Source of the DNA: Terebella lapidaria
Taxonomy: Eukaryota; Annelida; Polychaeta; Terebellida; Terebellidae
NCBI GenBank assembly: GCA_949152475.1
Contig: OX424557.1
Span: forward strand, 28,250,657-28,314,656
Direction of reading: 5' to 3'
Length of the DNA: 64,000 bases
Part shown: piece by piece, positions 1 through 8,800 of the stretch
Layout of the letters: each line of letters opens with the position of its first letter
How positions within the stretch are numbered: the stretch's first letter is position 1
Made by a program: the position numbers and the translations under genes
The notes under the pieces: generated by a model
Database searches by the model: none
What the model was told of the DNA's origin: nothing
The model's input: only the letters and a program-made list of their open reading frames with translations

Positions 1-150
1 TTTCTTGGAGTTTTTCAGTCTACTTTAGCGTACTGTGTGCTGCTACAGTAGTTTAGTCTAGTTTTGTAGAGTTTTTCTTGGGGGAATTGGTAAAACCTCC
101 ACGGTTACTGTACTTTCCCCTATTATCGCCCATCGCTTCGTCTGTATTGC
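1..150 (+). other. 5' untranslated leader of the DIRS element (partial)
   Basis: T-rich sequence without an ORF directly before the first ATG at 151. I looked for its reverse complement in the 3' region of the element (5761-6600) and found no convincing match. The left terminal repeat therefore probably lies further left, outside the window. Confidence 0.5.
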
Positions 151-3100
151 ATGTTGTATTTGCAGATGAAGTGCGCGGGCTGTAAGCAATTTCTCCCAAG
201 GTGGGAGCAGCATCACAACTGCTGGTTGTGTAGAGAACTCTGTAGACCTACAGCTGTTTGTGGGATGTGTGCTACGTGGTCCGTTGACGACTGGTCAGAT
301 TATCTTCGCGGACTTCGTGCGGTACAGCAAGAGCGTTTGGCTAAGCCCTCTCCTGCTCCCCCTACCCCTTCAGCTAGTTCTAGTGCAAAGTCCCGTTACA
401 AGCAGGCGTTACAGAAGCGGGAAGATCAGGATCTTCGTTTGCTTCGCTTTATTTCTGCTGTAAGTTATGATTTGTCTTTGCCTTTCAGCTTCCCGGGGCC
501 CGATTCGTCGGTTCCCGGGAACCGTTACTACTCCAGTAGTACGTCGAGTTTTTCACCCAGGCCTACGGGCACGGTGTCTAACTCTCACCCTGTTCCTCTG
601 AGCTCCGTTCAGTTGTTGTCTCCGGGGGCCAATAACCGGAAGATCAACTCTGGCGTCTCGGTTTGTGAACGGCTAGTGGGCGGTGTACCGGTTACTGCGG
701 TTTCCGGGGTCCGTGTTACTGCCTGGGGTTGTGGCTCTGGTTTGCCTTCTCCGTCCTTGGTTGCTTCGGCTTCCAGGGCTCCGGGGTGGGATTCCGGACC
801 ACGGGGCTCGGCTCCTGTCGCCTGTGCTTCAGGCTCAGGTCGCCCTGCTAAGCCTGGGAACCATGTGTGGGTTCCCGGGAACCGGCTACCGGTTCCCGGG
901 TCCCGGGTCCCGGTTCCCGGGAGCCCTTGTGGGGCTGCCAGGGCCCAGGTACTGGTTCCCGTATGCCGTGCCCCCAAACCCTTTGGTGTCACACGACCGG
1001 GTGTTGGTGTTGGTCGGTACCCACTGTCTCCTAGGGTGATTGTTAGACAGCCGGTGCTCCGGCCCGGGTTTAAAGCTCGGGGTACTGCTTCTTCATCTTT
1101 GTCGAAGAAATCAGTTTCCTTTGTGCTTAAACCTTCTTTCTTTCCGCAGGTGGCGGAGGATTTTGAGCAAGGCGGGGTGTCCATTTCTCCCAACCGCGTT
1201 CTTCCTTTGGCGTCCACCTCGGGTCCTACCCAGAGCTCAGCTTCGGCTCCTTCCCAGGGTCCGTCCTCGGGGCCAGCGGCCGTTAAGTCTCCGGGTTCTA
1301 GGGCGTCGGTTGCGTCCACCGTTTACCATTCAGTGGTAGAGGACTCTCCAGCTCCTGTCGTGAACAACTTCCTGTCGAAGGATGAGTTCAGGGTGGAGAT
1401 GAACTCGATGCGCCAGGATTTTTTGGGTAGGCTGGAAGCACTCTTCGCTCAGCAAGGCCCTAAGGTCCCGGCTGTCCAGCGTCTCCCGGTGTCTCAGCCG
1501 TCGCAGCCTTCTCCTGCGCCATCTGTCTCTGCCTCAGAGGATGTACCTTTCGTGGCGGAGCAGGATGGGATCGTTCCACTGTCAGATCCCATTCCGGGCT
1601 CTTCCGGTCTGGTTGTGCCTAAGAGGCCTAGGGATGATGACGTTTCGTCGGTGGCAGAGGATGACGAGTCCAACAATCCGTTTAAGCGCACGTGGCCGGA
1701 GAAGTTGGATTTTGTCAGGCGCCTGGCAGGTGACGATTGGCCTCACGTTCAGGCTTCTACTTCTCCGCCGCCAGCGAAGAGGGCTCGATCGTTCACGGAG
1801 CGGGAGCTTCAACAGCCTCGTGTCCCCCGAGATGCCCTACGTTTTCCTTTGGCTCCGGGTGTAAGGAACACTCTTTCTGGGAAACCGGCCGAGTGCGCCA
1901 AGCGTGGTCGCTTCCCTGTGGGATCCTACCTGCCGCGTCCTAAGGTCCAGGACTTCTACTCGTCCTCCGTCTTGGAGTTGGATCCGGCCAAGTTACAGGA
2001 GCAGGATATCCTTTCGGCCCCGAAGTCAGTGACTTTGCCCTGGTCGCAGATTGTGGATCTGCAGTCTGCTGTACGTCTGGGCGTCGCCGTAGATTCTGCC
2101 ATGGATTGGCTGACTCTGGCAATCTCCAAGTCGTTGGAGGCCTGTCATGATCAGGTCCTGAACAACGAACGTCTCGATCGGGCGGATTTGGCTCAGGCTC
2201 TGCACGGAACCATAGGCTTAGTTCAGTCCGTCGGGAAGGCAGTTGCGGATAAGGTGGCCGTGGACTCACACCTGTGGTGGAACTCTGAGTTGTGGAGGCG
2301 GGATGCCGTTTTAAGTAAGCTCCCGTTCAAGGTTTCGGACCAGATGACCTCTCGTCTGAGGCTTCACCCAGTTTTGCCCGAGGAGGGTCCAGCGTTGCCT
2401 TTCCTGTTCCCGGAGGGTATTCACGAGGAACTCGAGTCCCTAAGGTCACGCCAGGAGGAGCGCGAGAGGGCCAAGGCTACCTCGGAGGCATCTGTGGCCC
2501 AGTCCCAAGCTTTGGAGCGCTGGACAAAGATGCTGGCCCAGCAGCAGCAGCGGAAGCGCTCTCAGCCCCAGCAGCCTCAGCAACCGGTGGCTGGTACGTC
2601 TGGTAAGGGCAGGGGCAAGGCCGTTGACCTGCCCTTTCGTAAGGCCCCTGCCGGCACCCAGCGAGGAGGGCGTTCTGGACGAGGAGCCCGCGGCCGCGGC
2701 AAGTCGTCAAGCCCATCCAAGTCCGCAGGGGCGAAGAAAACAGGTATGTTCCTCGCTCTCTCTTCCGGCCCCTCAACGCGGGGTCGAGTGTCCAGGTCAG
2801 CTAGGCTCCGTCAGTATTATAGCTACAGACGAACCTGTCGGCGCGTGACTAAGTGGTTTCTGGCCTCGTTGGCAGGAACTAGGAGCCAGTCCCTGGATAG
2901 TCTCGACGCTGCGTCGGGGGTTCGGGCTCAAGTTTGTGAAGTTTCCACCTTTGACGCTCGCTCCAAGGGTTTTTTCTCTTCCGCACGATGCCGAAAGGCG
3001 TCAGGCGTTGTTAGACGAAATTTCGGCCATGATCGAAAAACGAGCGGTAGAACTGGTTTCGGATCATTCCCCCGGGTTTTACAGCATTCTTTTCGTCGTC

Positions 3101-5760
3101 CCCAAAGCGTCAGGGGGTTGGAGGCCGGTGATCGATTTGTCGGCTCTCAATCGCTTCCTTCACATCCCGACCTTCACCATGGAGACTCCCGAAGTGGTGA
3201 GGGCGGCCATGCCTCTCAATGCGTGGGTGGTTACCATCGATCTCAAGGATGCGTACTTCCACGTGCCCATGAGGCGGTCCATCCGGAAGTATCTCAGGTT
3301 TTTCTTTCGCGGGCAGGTTTGGCAGTTTCGCGCTTTGCCTTTCGGCCTGTCAACCGCCCCGTGGATTTTCACCATGTGCGTCCGGGAACTGCAGGTCCTG
3401 GCCCATCGCAATGGCATCGTCCTGTTTCAGTACCTGGACGATTGGCTGATCCGTCACCAGTGTCCGCGGACTCTGGTGCGACAGGCTCAGTGGGTGGTGG
3501 ATCTGTGCCATTCCATGGGCTTCAAGATCAACCCCAAAAAGTCAGACTTATCTCCTCGGCAAGACTTCGTCTTTCTGGGCTATCGATTTCGGACTATCTC
3601 CGGATCTGTTATCCCAACCGAGGAGCGTCACTTAAAGTTATCCGAGCAATCCCGAGGGTTTCTGGATCATGTTCCGCAACCAGCCTCCAGGTGGCAGTCT
3701 CTCATCGGTTCCCTAGCCGCTACGGAAAAAATGGTTCCGATGGGTCGCCTGCACATGCGCTCTCTTCAGCATCAGCTTCATGCGAATTGGTCGCAAGCAA
3801 CTGGGGACATGGCACAGTTAGTGCCGGTGTCCGACCAGGTGGTTCGGGACTTGCGCTGGTGGTTGGACCCGGTAAATTTCTACCACGTGTCTCCGTTCCG
3901 GCAGCCGCCTCCCTCCAGGCATCTGTTTACGGACGCCAGTTTGGAGGGTTGGGGAGCCCATTGGGATTCGAACGAGGTCTCGGGTCTGTGGTCTCCGTCG
4001 CAGCGGGACGACCATATCAATGTTTTGGAGATGAGGGCCGTCTTCCTCGCCTTACAGCACTGGGAACGCCACTTTTGCGGGCACGTCGTGTTGTTGGCGA
4101 CGGACAATTCCACCGTCGTGGCGTATGTCAACAAGCAAGGCGGTACGAAGTCTGTTACTCTTTGCCAGTTGACCGTGGATCTGTTGCTCTGGTGTCACGA
4201 GCGTCAGATCCTTCTCCGTGCACGTCACATTCCGGGGCACATGAATGTGCTAGCCGATCGGTTGTCGCGCCGGGGTCAGATCCAGCCCACGGAGTGGTCT
4301 CTATCCCCAGGGGTTTTTCGTGCAATCTGCGACCTTTGGGGCACGCCCATGATCGATCTGTTTGCCACGAGGTGGAACGCCAAGTTGCCCTTGTTCATCT
4401 CCCCGATCCCGGACGAGCAGGCCTTGGAGGTCGATGCCTTGTCAGCGGACTGGGGGGAGATGTTCCTATATGCTTATCCTCCAGCGGTGTTGATGGAGAA
4501 GGTTCTGGCCAAGTTCAAGTCACATCAAGCCAGGATGGTTCTCATCGCTCCGCTGCTCCCTCAGAAGCCTTGGTTTCCGGACCTTCTGGAACTATTAGCG
4601 GACAGCCCGGTGCCGTTGCCGGACCGTCACGATCTGCTCAAGCAGCCCCGGTCCGACGTCTTTCATCAAGCTCCAGCCACGCTGAGACTTCACGCGTGGC
4701 TCTTGTCGAGCGATGTTTCCGAAAGAAGGGCTTTTCTAGGGAGGTGTCAGCGAGGATCGCCCGAACAAATCGACGATCTTCTTTGGCAGTGTATGAATCC
4801 AAATGGACTAGATTCTGTGCTTGGTGTCGTGGCCGGAAGATTAGTCCGTTCAGGGTCACTGCTCCTTTGATTTCCGAGTTCCTGCTCGAGAAGTTCAATG
4901 AGGGTTTGGCCCCTTCGACTCTCGCAGGTTACAGGACTGCCATCGCTAAAACCATTAAGCCTAAATCGGGAGTGGATTTTGGTCAAGATCCCAGTCTTTC
5001 TGCGTTGTTGAATAGCTTTGCTATCGAGAGACCTAAAACGAGGAATCCCGTACCGTCTTGGGATCTATCGCTCGTTCTAAATTGTTTACTCTCAGAACCC
5101 TTTGAGCCGTTGGAGCGAGCGTCTTTGAAGTTCTTAACGTTAAAGACTGTCTTCCTCTTGGCCCTCGCTTCGGGGAAGAGACGTAGTGAGCTCCATGCTC
5201 TCGACTTTTCCAAAGTGCAGTGGAAGGAGGATGGCTCTGCTGTTAGGCTTCGAGTCATCCCCTCCTTTTTGGCTAAGACTCAGTTAGCTCAGACCCCGTC
5301 TATGTCCTTTAGCATCCCGTCCCTTACCTCTTCGTTGGGGCCGGGCTTGGAGGAAGACGCGAAATTGTGTCCCGTTAGAGCCCTTCGCATCTACGTGCGT
5401 CGCACGAAGGAGCTTCATGTGGGGAAACGTCTCTTGTTCGTTGCCTTTAAGAAGAATTTCCCGAAAGATATTCGAGCAGCAACGATCTCTTCCTGGGTCA
5501 AAAAGTGTGTTCTTTTCTGCTACGAGAAATCTCAAACACAAACGTCGGGCTCCTTCCGTGTGAAAGCGCATGATGTGCGGGCTTTAGCGTCGTCACTCGC
5601 TTTCATGAATAATGTTGCATTGTCCGATGTCATGCAGGCCTGTTCGTGGGCCTCTAACAATACCTTTGTTTCCTTCTACTGCAGGGAACTGACGTGGCAG
5701 GATGAGGACGGCTACCACCTAGGACCCGTGGTGGCCGCGCAGAGTACGGTCCGTCTGTAA
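151..5760 (+). CDS. DIRS gag - tyrosine recombinase, single 1869-codon frame
   Basis: The N-terminus is a cysteine/histidine cluster (C8, C11, H21/H22, C24, C27, C37, C40) typical of DIRS Gag. A Pro/Gly/Val-rich low-complexity stretch with repeated VPGS-like words follows (about residues 180-290). Next come a predicted coiled segment near residue 420 and a basic Gln/Arg/Gly-rich nucleic-acid-binding tail (about 815-865). Residues ~900-1510 have no recognisable domain: here the RT frame overprints this one. From about residue 1514 the tyrosine recombinase begins. Catalytic residues are R1677 (in GKRRSEL), H1807 and R1810 (in KAHDVRAL), W1833 and nucleophile Y1843. The C-terminus LGPVVAAQ is a common DIRS ending. 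M1 at 151 is the first ATG; M6 (166) is an alternative start. Gag packages RNA and the recombinase integrates the circular cDNA. In many DIRS elements gag and recombinase are separate ORFs; here no stop divides them, so the fusion product may or may not be made. Confidence 0.85.
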   Translation: MLYLQMKCAGCKQFLPRWEQHHNCWLCRELCRPTAVCGMCATWSVDDWSDYLRGLRAVQQERLAKPSPAPPTPSASSSAKSRYKQALQKREDQDLRLLRFISAVSYDLSLPFSFPGPDSSVPGNRYYSSSTSSFSPRPTGTVSNSHPVPLSSVQLLSPGANNRKINSGVSVCERLVGGVPVTAVSGVRVTAWGCGSGLPSPSLVASASRAPGWDSGPRGSAPVACASGSGRPAKPGNHVWVPGNRLPVPGSRVPVPGSPCGAARAQVLVPVCRAPKPFGVTRPGVGVGRYPLSPRVIVRQPVLRPGFKARGTASSSLSKKSVSFVLKPSFFPQVAEDFEQGGVSISPNRVLPLASTSGPTQSSASAPSQGPSSGPAAVKSPGSRASVASTVYHSVVEDSPAPVVNNFLSKDEFRVEMNSMRQDFLGRLEALFAQQGPKVPAVQRLPVSQPSQPSPAPSVSASEDVPFVAEQDGIVPLSDPIPGSSGLVVPKRPRDDDVSSVAEDDESNNPFKRTWPEKLDFVRRLAGDDWPHVQASTSPPPAKRARSFTERELQQPRVPRDALRFPLAPGVRNTLSGKPAECAKRGRFPVGSYLPRPKVQDFYSSSVLELDPAKLQEQDILSAPKSVTLPWSQIVDLQSAVRLGVAVDSAMDWLTLAISKSLEACHDQVLNNERLDRADLAQALHGTIGLVQSVGKAVADKVAVDSHLWWNSELWRRDAVLSKLPFKVSDQMTSRLRLHPVLPEEGPALPFLFPEGIHEELESLRSRQEERERAKATSEASVAQSQALERWTKMLAQQQQRKRSQPQQPQQPVAGTSGKGRGKAVDLPFRKAPAGTQRGGRSGRGARGRGKSSSPSKSAGAKKTGMFLALSSGPSTRGRVSRSARLRQYYSYRRTCRRVTKWFLASLAGTRSQSLDSLDAASGVRAQVCEVSTFDARSKGFFSSARCRKASGVVRRNFGHDRKTSGRTGFGSFPRVLQHSFRRPQSVRGLEAGDRFVGSQSLPSHPDLHHGDSRSGEGGHASQCVGGYHRSQGCVLPRAHEAVHPEVSQVFLSRAGLAVSRFAFRPVNRPVDFHHVRPGTAGPGPSQWHRPVSVPGRLADPSPVSADSGATGSVGGGSVPFHGLQDQPQKVRLISSARLRLSGLSISDYLRICYPNRGASLKVIRAIPRVSGSCSATSLQVAVSHRFPSRYGKNGSDGSPAHALSSASASCELVASNWGHGTVSAGVRPGGSGLALVVGPGKFLPRVSVPAAASLQASVYGRQFGGLGSPLGFERGLGSVVSVAAGRPYQCFGDEGRLPRLTALGTPLLRARRVVGDGQFHRRGVCQQARRYEVCYSLPVDRGSVALVSRASDPSPCTSHSGAHECASRSVVAPGSDPAHGVVSIPRGFSCNLRPLGHAHDRSVCHEVERQVALVHLPDPGRAGLGGRCLVSGLGGDVPICLSSSGVDGEGSGQVQVTSSQDGSHRSAAPSEALVSGPSGTISGQPGAVAGPSRSAQAAPVRRLSSSSSHAETSRVALVERCFRKKGFSREVSARIARTNRRSSLAVYESKWTRFCAWCRGRKISPFRVTAPLISEFLLEKFNEGLAPSTLAGYRTAIAKTIKPKSGVDFGQDPSLSALLNSFAIERPKTRNPVPSWDLSLVLNCLLSEPFEPLERASLKFLTLKTVFLLALASGKRRSELHALDFSKVQWKEDGSAVRLRVIPSFLAKTQLAQTPSMSFSIPSLTSSLGPGLEEDAKLCPVRALRIYVRRTKELHVGKRLLFVAFKKNFPKDIRAATISSWVKKCVLFCYEKSQTQTSGSFRVKAHDVRALASSLAFMNNVALSDVMQACSWASNNTFVSFYCRELTWQDEDGYHLGPVVAAQSTVRL
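2849..4870 (+). CDS. DIRS reverse transcriptase - RNase H - methyltransferase-like region
   Basis: This lies in the +1 frame relative to gag. The frame is open from just after a TGA at 2846-2848; homology starts at once (LSGFWPRW, then LGASPWIV). There is no ATG near the start: codon 2936, a possible start, is GTG. Numbering residues from 2936, RT motif A is TIDLKDAYF (D102), and motif C is YLDD (166-169) in the DIRS context YLDDWLI. RNase H acidic residues are D333 (TDAS), E365 (LEMRAV) and D390 (ATDNS). The part after RNase H (DLFATRWN..., then YPP and a WFP motif) matches the degenerate Dam-like methyltransferase region of animal DIRS elements. The 3' end overlaps the recombinase N-terminus by about 180 bases (~4690-4870). 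Its product makes cDNA from element RNA. Expression needs frameshifting, splicing or internal initiation, with possible stop readthrough. Confidence 0.88.
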   Translation, partial: LSGFWPRWQELGASPWIVSTLRRGFGLKFVKFPPLTLAPRVFSLPHDAERRQALLDEISAMIEKRAVELVSDHSPGFYSILFVVPKASGGWRPVIDLSALNRFLHIPTFTMETPEVVRAAMPLNAWVVTIDLKDAYFHVPMRRSIRKYLRFFFRGQVWQFRALPFGLSTAPWIFTMCVRELQVLAHRNGIVLFQYLDDWLIRHQCPRTLVRQAQWVVDLCHSMGFKINPKKSDLSPRQDFVFLGYRFRTISGSVIPTEERHLKLSEQSRGFLDHVPQPASRWQSLIGSLAATEKMVPMGRLHMRSLQHQLHANWSQATGDMAQLVPVSDQVVRDLRWWLDPVNFYHVSPFRQPPPSRHLFTDASLEGWGAHWDSNEVSGLWSPSQRDDHINVLEMRAVFLALQHWERHFCGHVVLLATDNSTVVAYVNKQGGTKSVTLCQLTVDLLLWCHERQILLRARHIPGHMNVLADRLSRRGQIQPTEWSLSPGVFRAICDLWGTPMIDLFATRWNAKLPLFISPIPDEQALEVDALSADWGEMFLYAYPPAVLMEKVLAKFKSHQARMVLIAPLLPQKPWFPDLLELLADSPVPLPDRHDLLKQPRSDVFHQAPATLRLHAWLLSSDVSERRAFLGRCQRGSPEQIDDLLWQCMNPNGLDSVLGVVAGRLVRSGSLLL

Positions 5761-6600
5761 ATATGCAGCACTTGTACATACACACTTCGACGGTCGGACA
5801 GGTCGTCTCGAAGGTCGATTTGTCCCTCTTTTTTGGTGGAGGAAAATTTTACGTTGTCCCGCCGCCAGCAAGACAACTGCGGGGGAACCTTCTCGACGAC
5901 TCCACTCTCTTACCCAGGTAATATTCTGTGGTAGTTTATGAATTTACTCGCACGCACTAATAAACCTCCGGGCTAATTACTCGTCCGGGTTAAAACACCT
6001 AACTTGTAAATACTGGCGCGTGGGGGCTTCTTTCTATTAAATAAAAACCATAAATTCTCTAAACTCAGAAATACTTCGTTCTATGCCTCAATGATGTTTC
6101 CTTGGGGGTTTGGGTTAGCCCTCCTCCTGTGGTTATTCTGAGATAACCCAAGAGTGTTTATTATAGAGGTCAAAGTGTGGACATAAATAGGAAGTTTTAA
6201 CTTGTTAAAACCAGTATTTATTACACACTTACCTCTATAATAAACACGATTATTTTCCCTCCCGCCTCCCCAGCCTAACTTCTGGGGGACAAAGTAATGG
6301 CGGTTCCGGGGGAACAGTTTCGTCAAGAAACATTTCTCAGAGACCACTGCGGCAGTCAGGTTTCGTCAAGAAACCTTTATGAATGACTGCTGTCTGAGGG
6401 GCATAGAACGACTAGTTTAAGAGAGTTTGCCATTAAAAAATTTAATGGCATTATTACCCTCTTTTTTGAAAGCCAGGTAAGATTACCCAAGAGTGTTTAT
6501 TATAGAGGTAAGTGTGTAATAAATACTGGTTTTAACAGGTTAAAACTTCCTTTTCATAGGCCTTTTTCGAACTGAAATTTTTTTTCTGGTCAGTTAGCGT
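5761..6600 (+). repeat. DIRS 3' region with nested inverted repeats (internal complementary region / right ITR)
   Basis: Bases 6190-6247 and 6493-6550 are reverse complements over about 58 bp with one mismatch. A third partial copy, 6155-6171, pairs with 6231-6247 to make a local hairpin. A separate short pair, 6077-6090 with 6396-6410, crosses the first. A 15-base near-palindrome starting GTTTCGTC occurs at ~6318 and ~6360. Overlapping inverted pairs like this are what a DIRS internal complementary region plus right inverted terminal repeat produce. No ORF of note is present. Confidence 0.6.
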
Positions 6601-6735
6601 ATGTTCTTCATGAGTCTGAAGCAGAAATCCTGTGACGACATCCAGCAGGGTCTGAGACGACACCAGCATGATGTGTGTTTGTGTTGTGCCGCTGTTGTTA
6701 GTTACATTGTTCTCTTGCGTAGGTTCTGGGCAGAG
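6598..6735 (+). CDS. Possible internal coding exon of an unidentified gene
   Basis: An open frame of 46 codons (RMFFMSLKQK... to ...RRFWAE) lies between a T-rich acceptor (tttctggtcagttag, AG at 6596-6597) and a strong donor CAGAG|GTAAGG at 6736. It ends in phase 0, matching the phase-0 exon at 7456. The family is not recognised, and the open frame could be chance. A real exon would belong to the same + strand gene as 7456-7551, with the DIRS element lying in or before the preceding intron. Confidence 0.25.
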
Positions 6736-7455
6736 GTAAGGGAAAACGTCGGACTCCCACTCTGGGCTCGCCTAGCCCTACGTCACCAAGGTAACCAGCC
6801 TGACCCCCCGAGTCGGCTCAGTGCCCCGCCTCAGTCTAAAACTTGACATCTTGATGTTCATCCCTCAAACTTCTGTGTCACAGTTAGCTATACACAAGCT
6901 TCATACTAACCACGGTATAATACTAGTAAATATATTTGCTAACAAAAGAAATGTTGTCTTGCTAGTTCGCTCTAGATGTTGCATCAAAGTAACATAGTAC
7001 AAGTTTTGTGGAGTTAGTAAATGACCGTATGGTAGACTCATCATGATGAACATGTATAACAAAATTTCTAACTGTGTTTATATTAAAATGTTCACATTTT
7101 GTGTTGTAATTTGCTCTCTTCTATCAGATATTTTGATTTATTGAATTAAATTTTATTAACTATTTTACCACTTTCTGTAACTTCTTCCATTTGAATTACG
7201 TTGAATCTTCACAGTATGATAATTATCTTGAAATTGGACTGTGCAATTTGTGCATGCCAAATGTTACAGTATTGAGCGATCAGCTTCCTGAATTATGACA
7301 GGGACACTGTATTGCTGCATCCCATGTAACAGATAGAATACTAATATTGATAGAATTATTTGTGATCATTAGACTTAACCTTACTGACACTCGTACATGT
7401 TGTATGGATGACTTTGTTACTCGTGACTTTGAGCATCATCCCTGTGTATTTTCAG

Positions 7456-7551
7456 CCCAATGAAGAAGTTATGAAGTGGCTGGAGATACCTAACGTGATG
7501 GAGACATCCCCCGGCCTTGATGTTCCCTGGAAGTATCAGGATTACATGTAG
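7456..7551 (+). CDS. Probable terminal exon of an unidentified + strand gene
   Basis: A T-rich tract and AG (tgtattttcag, ending 7455) precede 31 codons and a TAG stop. The peptide begins PNEEVMKWLEIPNV and ends WKYQDYM. Its composition and acceptor look like a genuine last exon inside otherwise AT-rich noncoding DNA. I do not recognise the protein. The earlier exons must lie upstream, possibly at 6598-6735 and beyond the DIRS element, to the left of the window. Confidence 0.45.
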   Translation, partial: PNEEVMKWLEIPNVMETSPGLDVPWKYQDYM

Positions 7552-8458
7552 TTACATTTGCTTCTTCCATACCTCTTGCTGTAAATCTGTCATATTGAAT
7601 ATAGGTGTATTGGAATGCTGGTTTAACATACATGTAATTACCGAACGCTGGTGTAAAATGCATAAAAAATTTTAATGACGGAATAGAAGTACATGGGTTC
7701 TGTGTGAATTGATATTGCCTAAACTAGTGTTTCTGTATGATAAAATTGATCCACGAACCCATCATGGTTCCATGTGTGTTTTATCCTCACAGCAGGCAAG
7801 TCTTCCATAAACACATGATAAACTATGTCAAATTTATGCCTTTATTTACACATAAAATTTATATATTGTTCATCAAACTTGTATGTTGTTTTTATTTTTT
7901 ACCACTCTTTGTTTTATTTTCATTTTCATCGAGAGACGCATAATATTTTGTTTTTGCTTCTTATAACAATACTGCTATACTATTATTTCATACGAACTAT
8001 TTATCTTCACTTCTTCCTTCTTTCATATGTACTGGTATACGGTAAATTATGGTTGTGAGCTCACAGATCATGGTTGTGTTAATGTTAAACATTTATATAT
8101 ATGTATCAAATTTGGTTCACTATGCAGGGATGCATCTCCAGGTAATGTCAGATGTATGATTATAACAAATTGTTAATTGTTTGAGTTACTAGTAGGTTAA
8201 GTGTTTGTGGAACCTTTGACAGAAACCTGACAATGGTTTGTTCAATACCTAAAGCACAGTTTTAACTTTGTAACTTCTTTGCTTATTATGACAGTGGTCT
8301 TGGAGATGTGCCAGTGCTGTATATATGTTGCTGTATATGTTTTTAAATTCTATTGTTGATGTTAATATTCATCAGCTTTTTAAATGTACATACTGTATAA
8401 AGGCATGACCTCATCACATGGTACATATGTATATGTCTTATGTATGACCATTCATCAT

Positions 8459-8509
8459 TAGGCATCCCGATTGAAAATCGGGAGGCCTTATGTTTTTGTC
8501 TGTTTTTTT

Positions 8510-8541
<32 letters not shown>

Positions 8542-8800
8542 TTTTCTTCCGCCGTTCGGTTTCCGGATCATAACTCTTGAACGCCTTAATCTATCTTTCC
8601 GAAATTTTCACAGCTCATCCGAAATACTTTGCTCCTAACCCCTATTGTTTTTCGTCGAGACCCGAAATCCAAGATGGCCGCCAGCGGCCATTTTGGAAAA
8701 AAAAATCGGGCGATTCCTGTCAATGTCATAATTTGATTCAGGCAATTTCCAGGGGGAAAAAATTTTTTGGGTGTATTTTTTTTTGGACTTAGAATTTTTC
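8459..8800. repeat. Repeat-like segment with terminal hairpin and poly-T
   Basis: It opens with a perfect short hairpin (tcccgatt-gaaa-atcggga, ~8464-8483), then two long T runs (8501-8545), then GC-richer sequence containing ccaagatggccgcc. The style differs from the flanking AT-rich DNA and resembles an inserted dispersed repeat. No second copy is in the window, so class and limits are uncertain. Confidence 0.35.

Larger units (their letters stand above)
1..6560 (+). mobile_element. DIRS-type tyrosine-recombinase retrotransposon, left end cut by window
   Basis: The order is gag, RT/RNase H and tyrosine recombinase, with no DDE integrase and no aspartic protease. This is the hallmark of the DIRS order, which integrates through a recombinase. 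The long frames are open from end to end, so the copy looks young. The 3' noncoding part carries nested inverted repeats, as expected for the internal complementary region and right inverted terminal repeat of DIRS elements. The left inverted repeat is not visible and should lie before base 1. The right limit (~6550-6600) is set by the end of the inverted repeat and is approximate. Family-level identification rests on the motifs described under the two CDS entries. Confidence 0.9.

Noticed and set aside
461..489. GTAAGT...TTTCAG as an intron in DIRS gag
   Set aside because: It is under 35 bases, too short to splice, and the frame is open through it.
609..1319. 236-codon minus-strand frame inside gag
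   Set aside because: It is a shadow of the GC-rich low-complexity gag region, with no domain and no support.
2744..2875. GTATGT...GGCAG as a 132-base intron joining gag to RT
   Set aside because: 132 is a multiple of three, so it keeps the gag frame and does not reach the RT frame.
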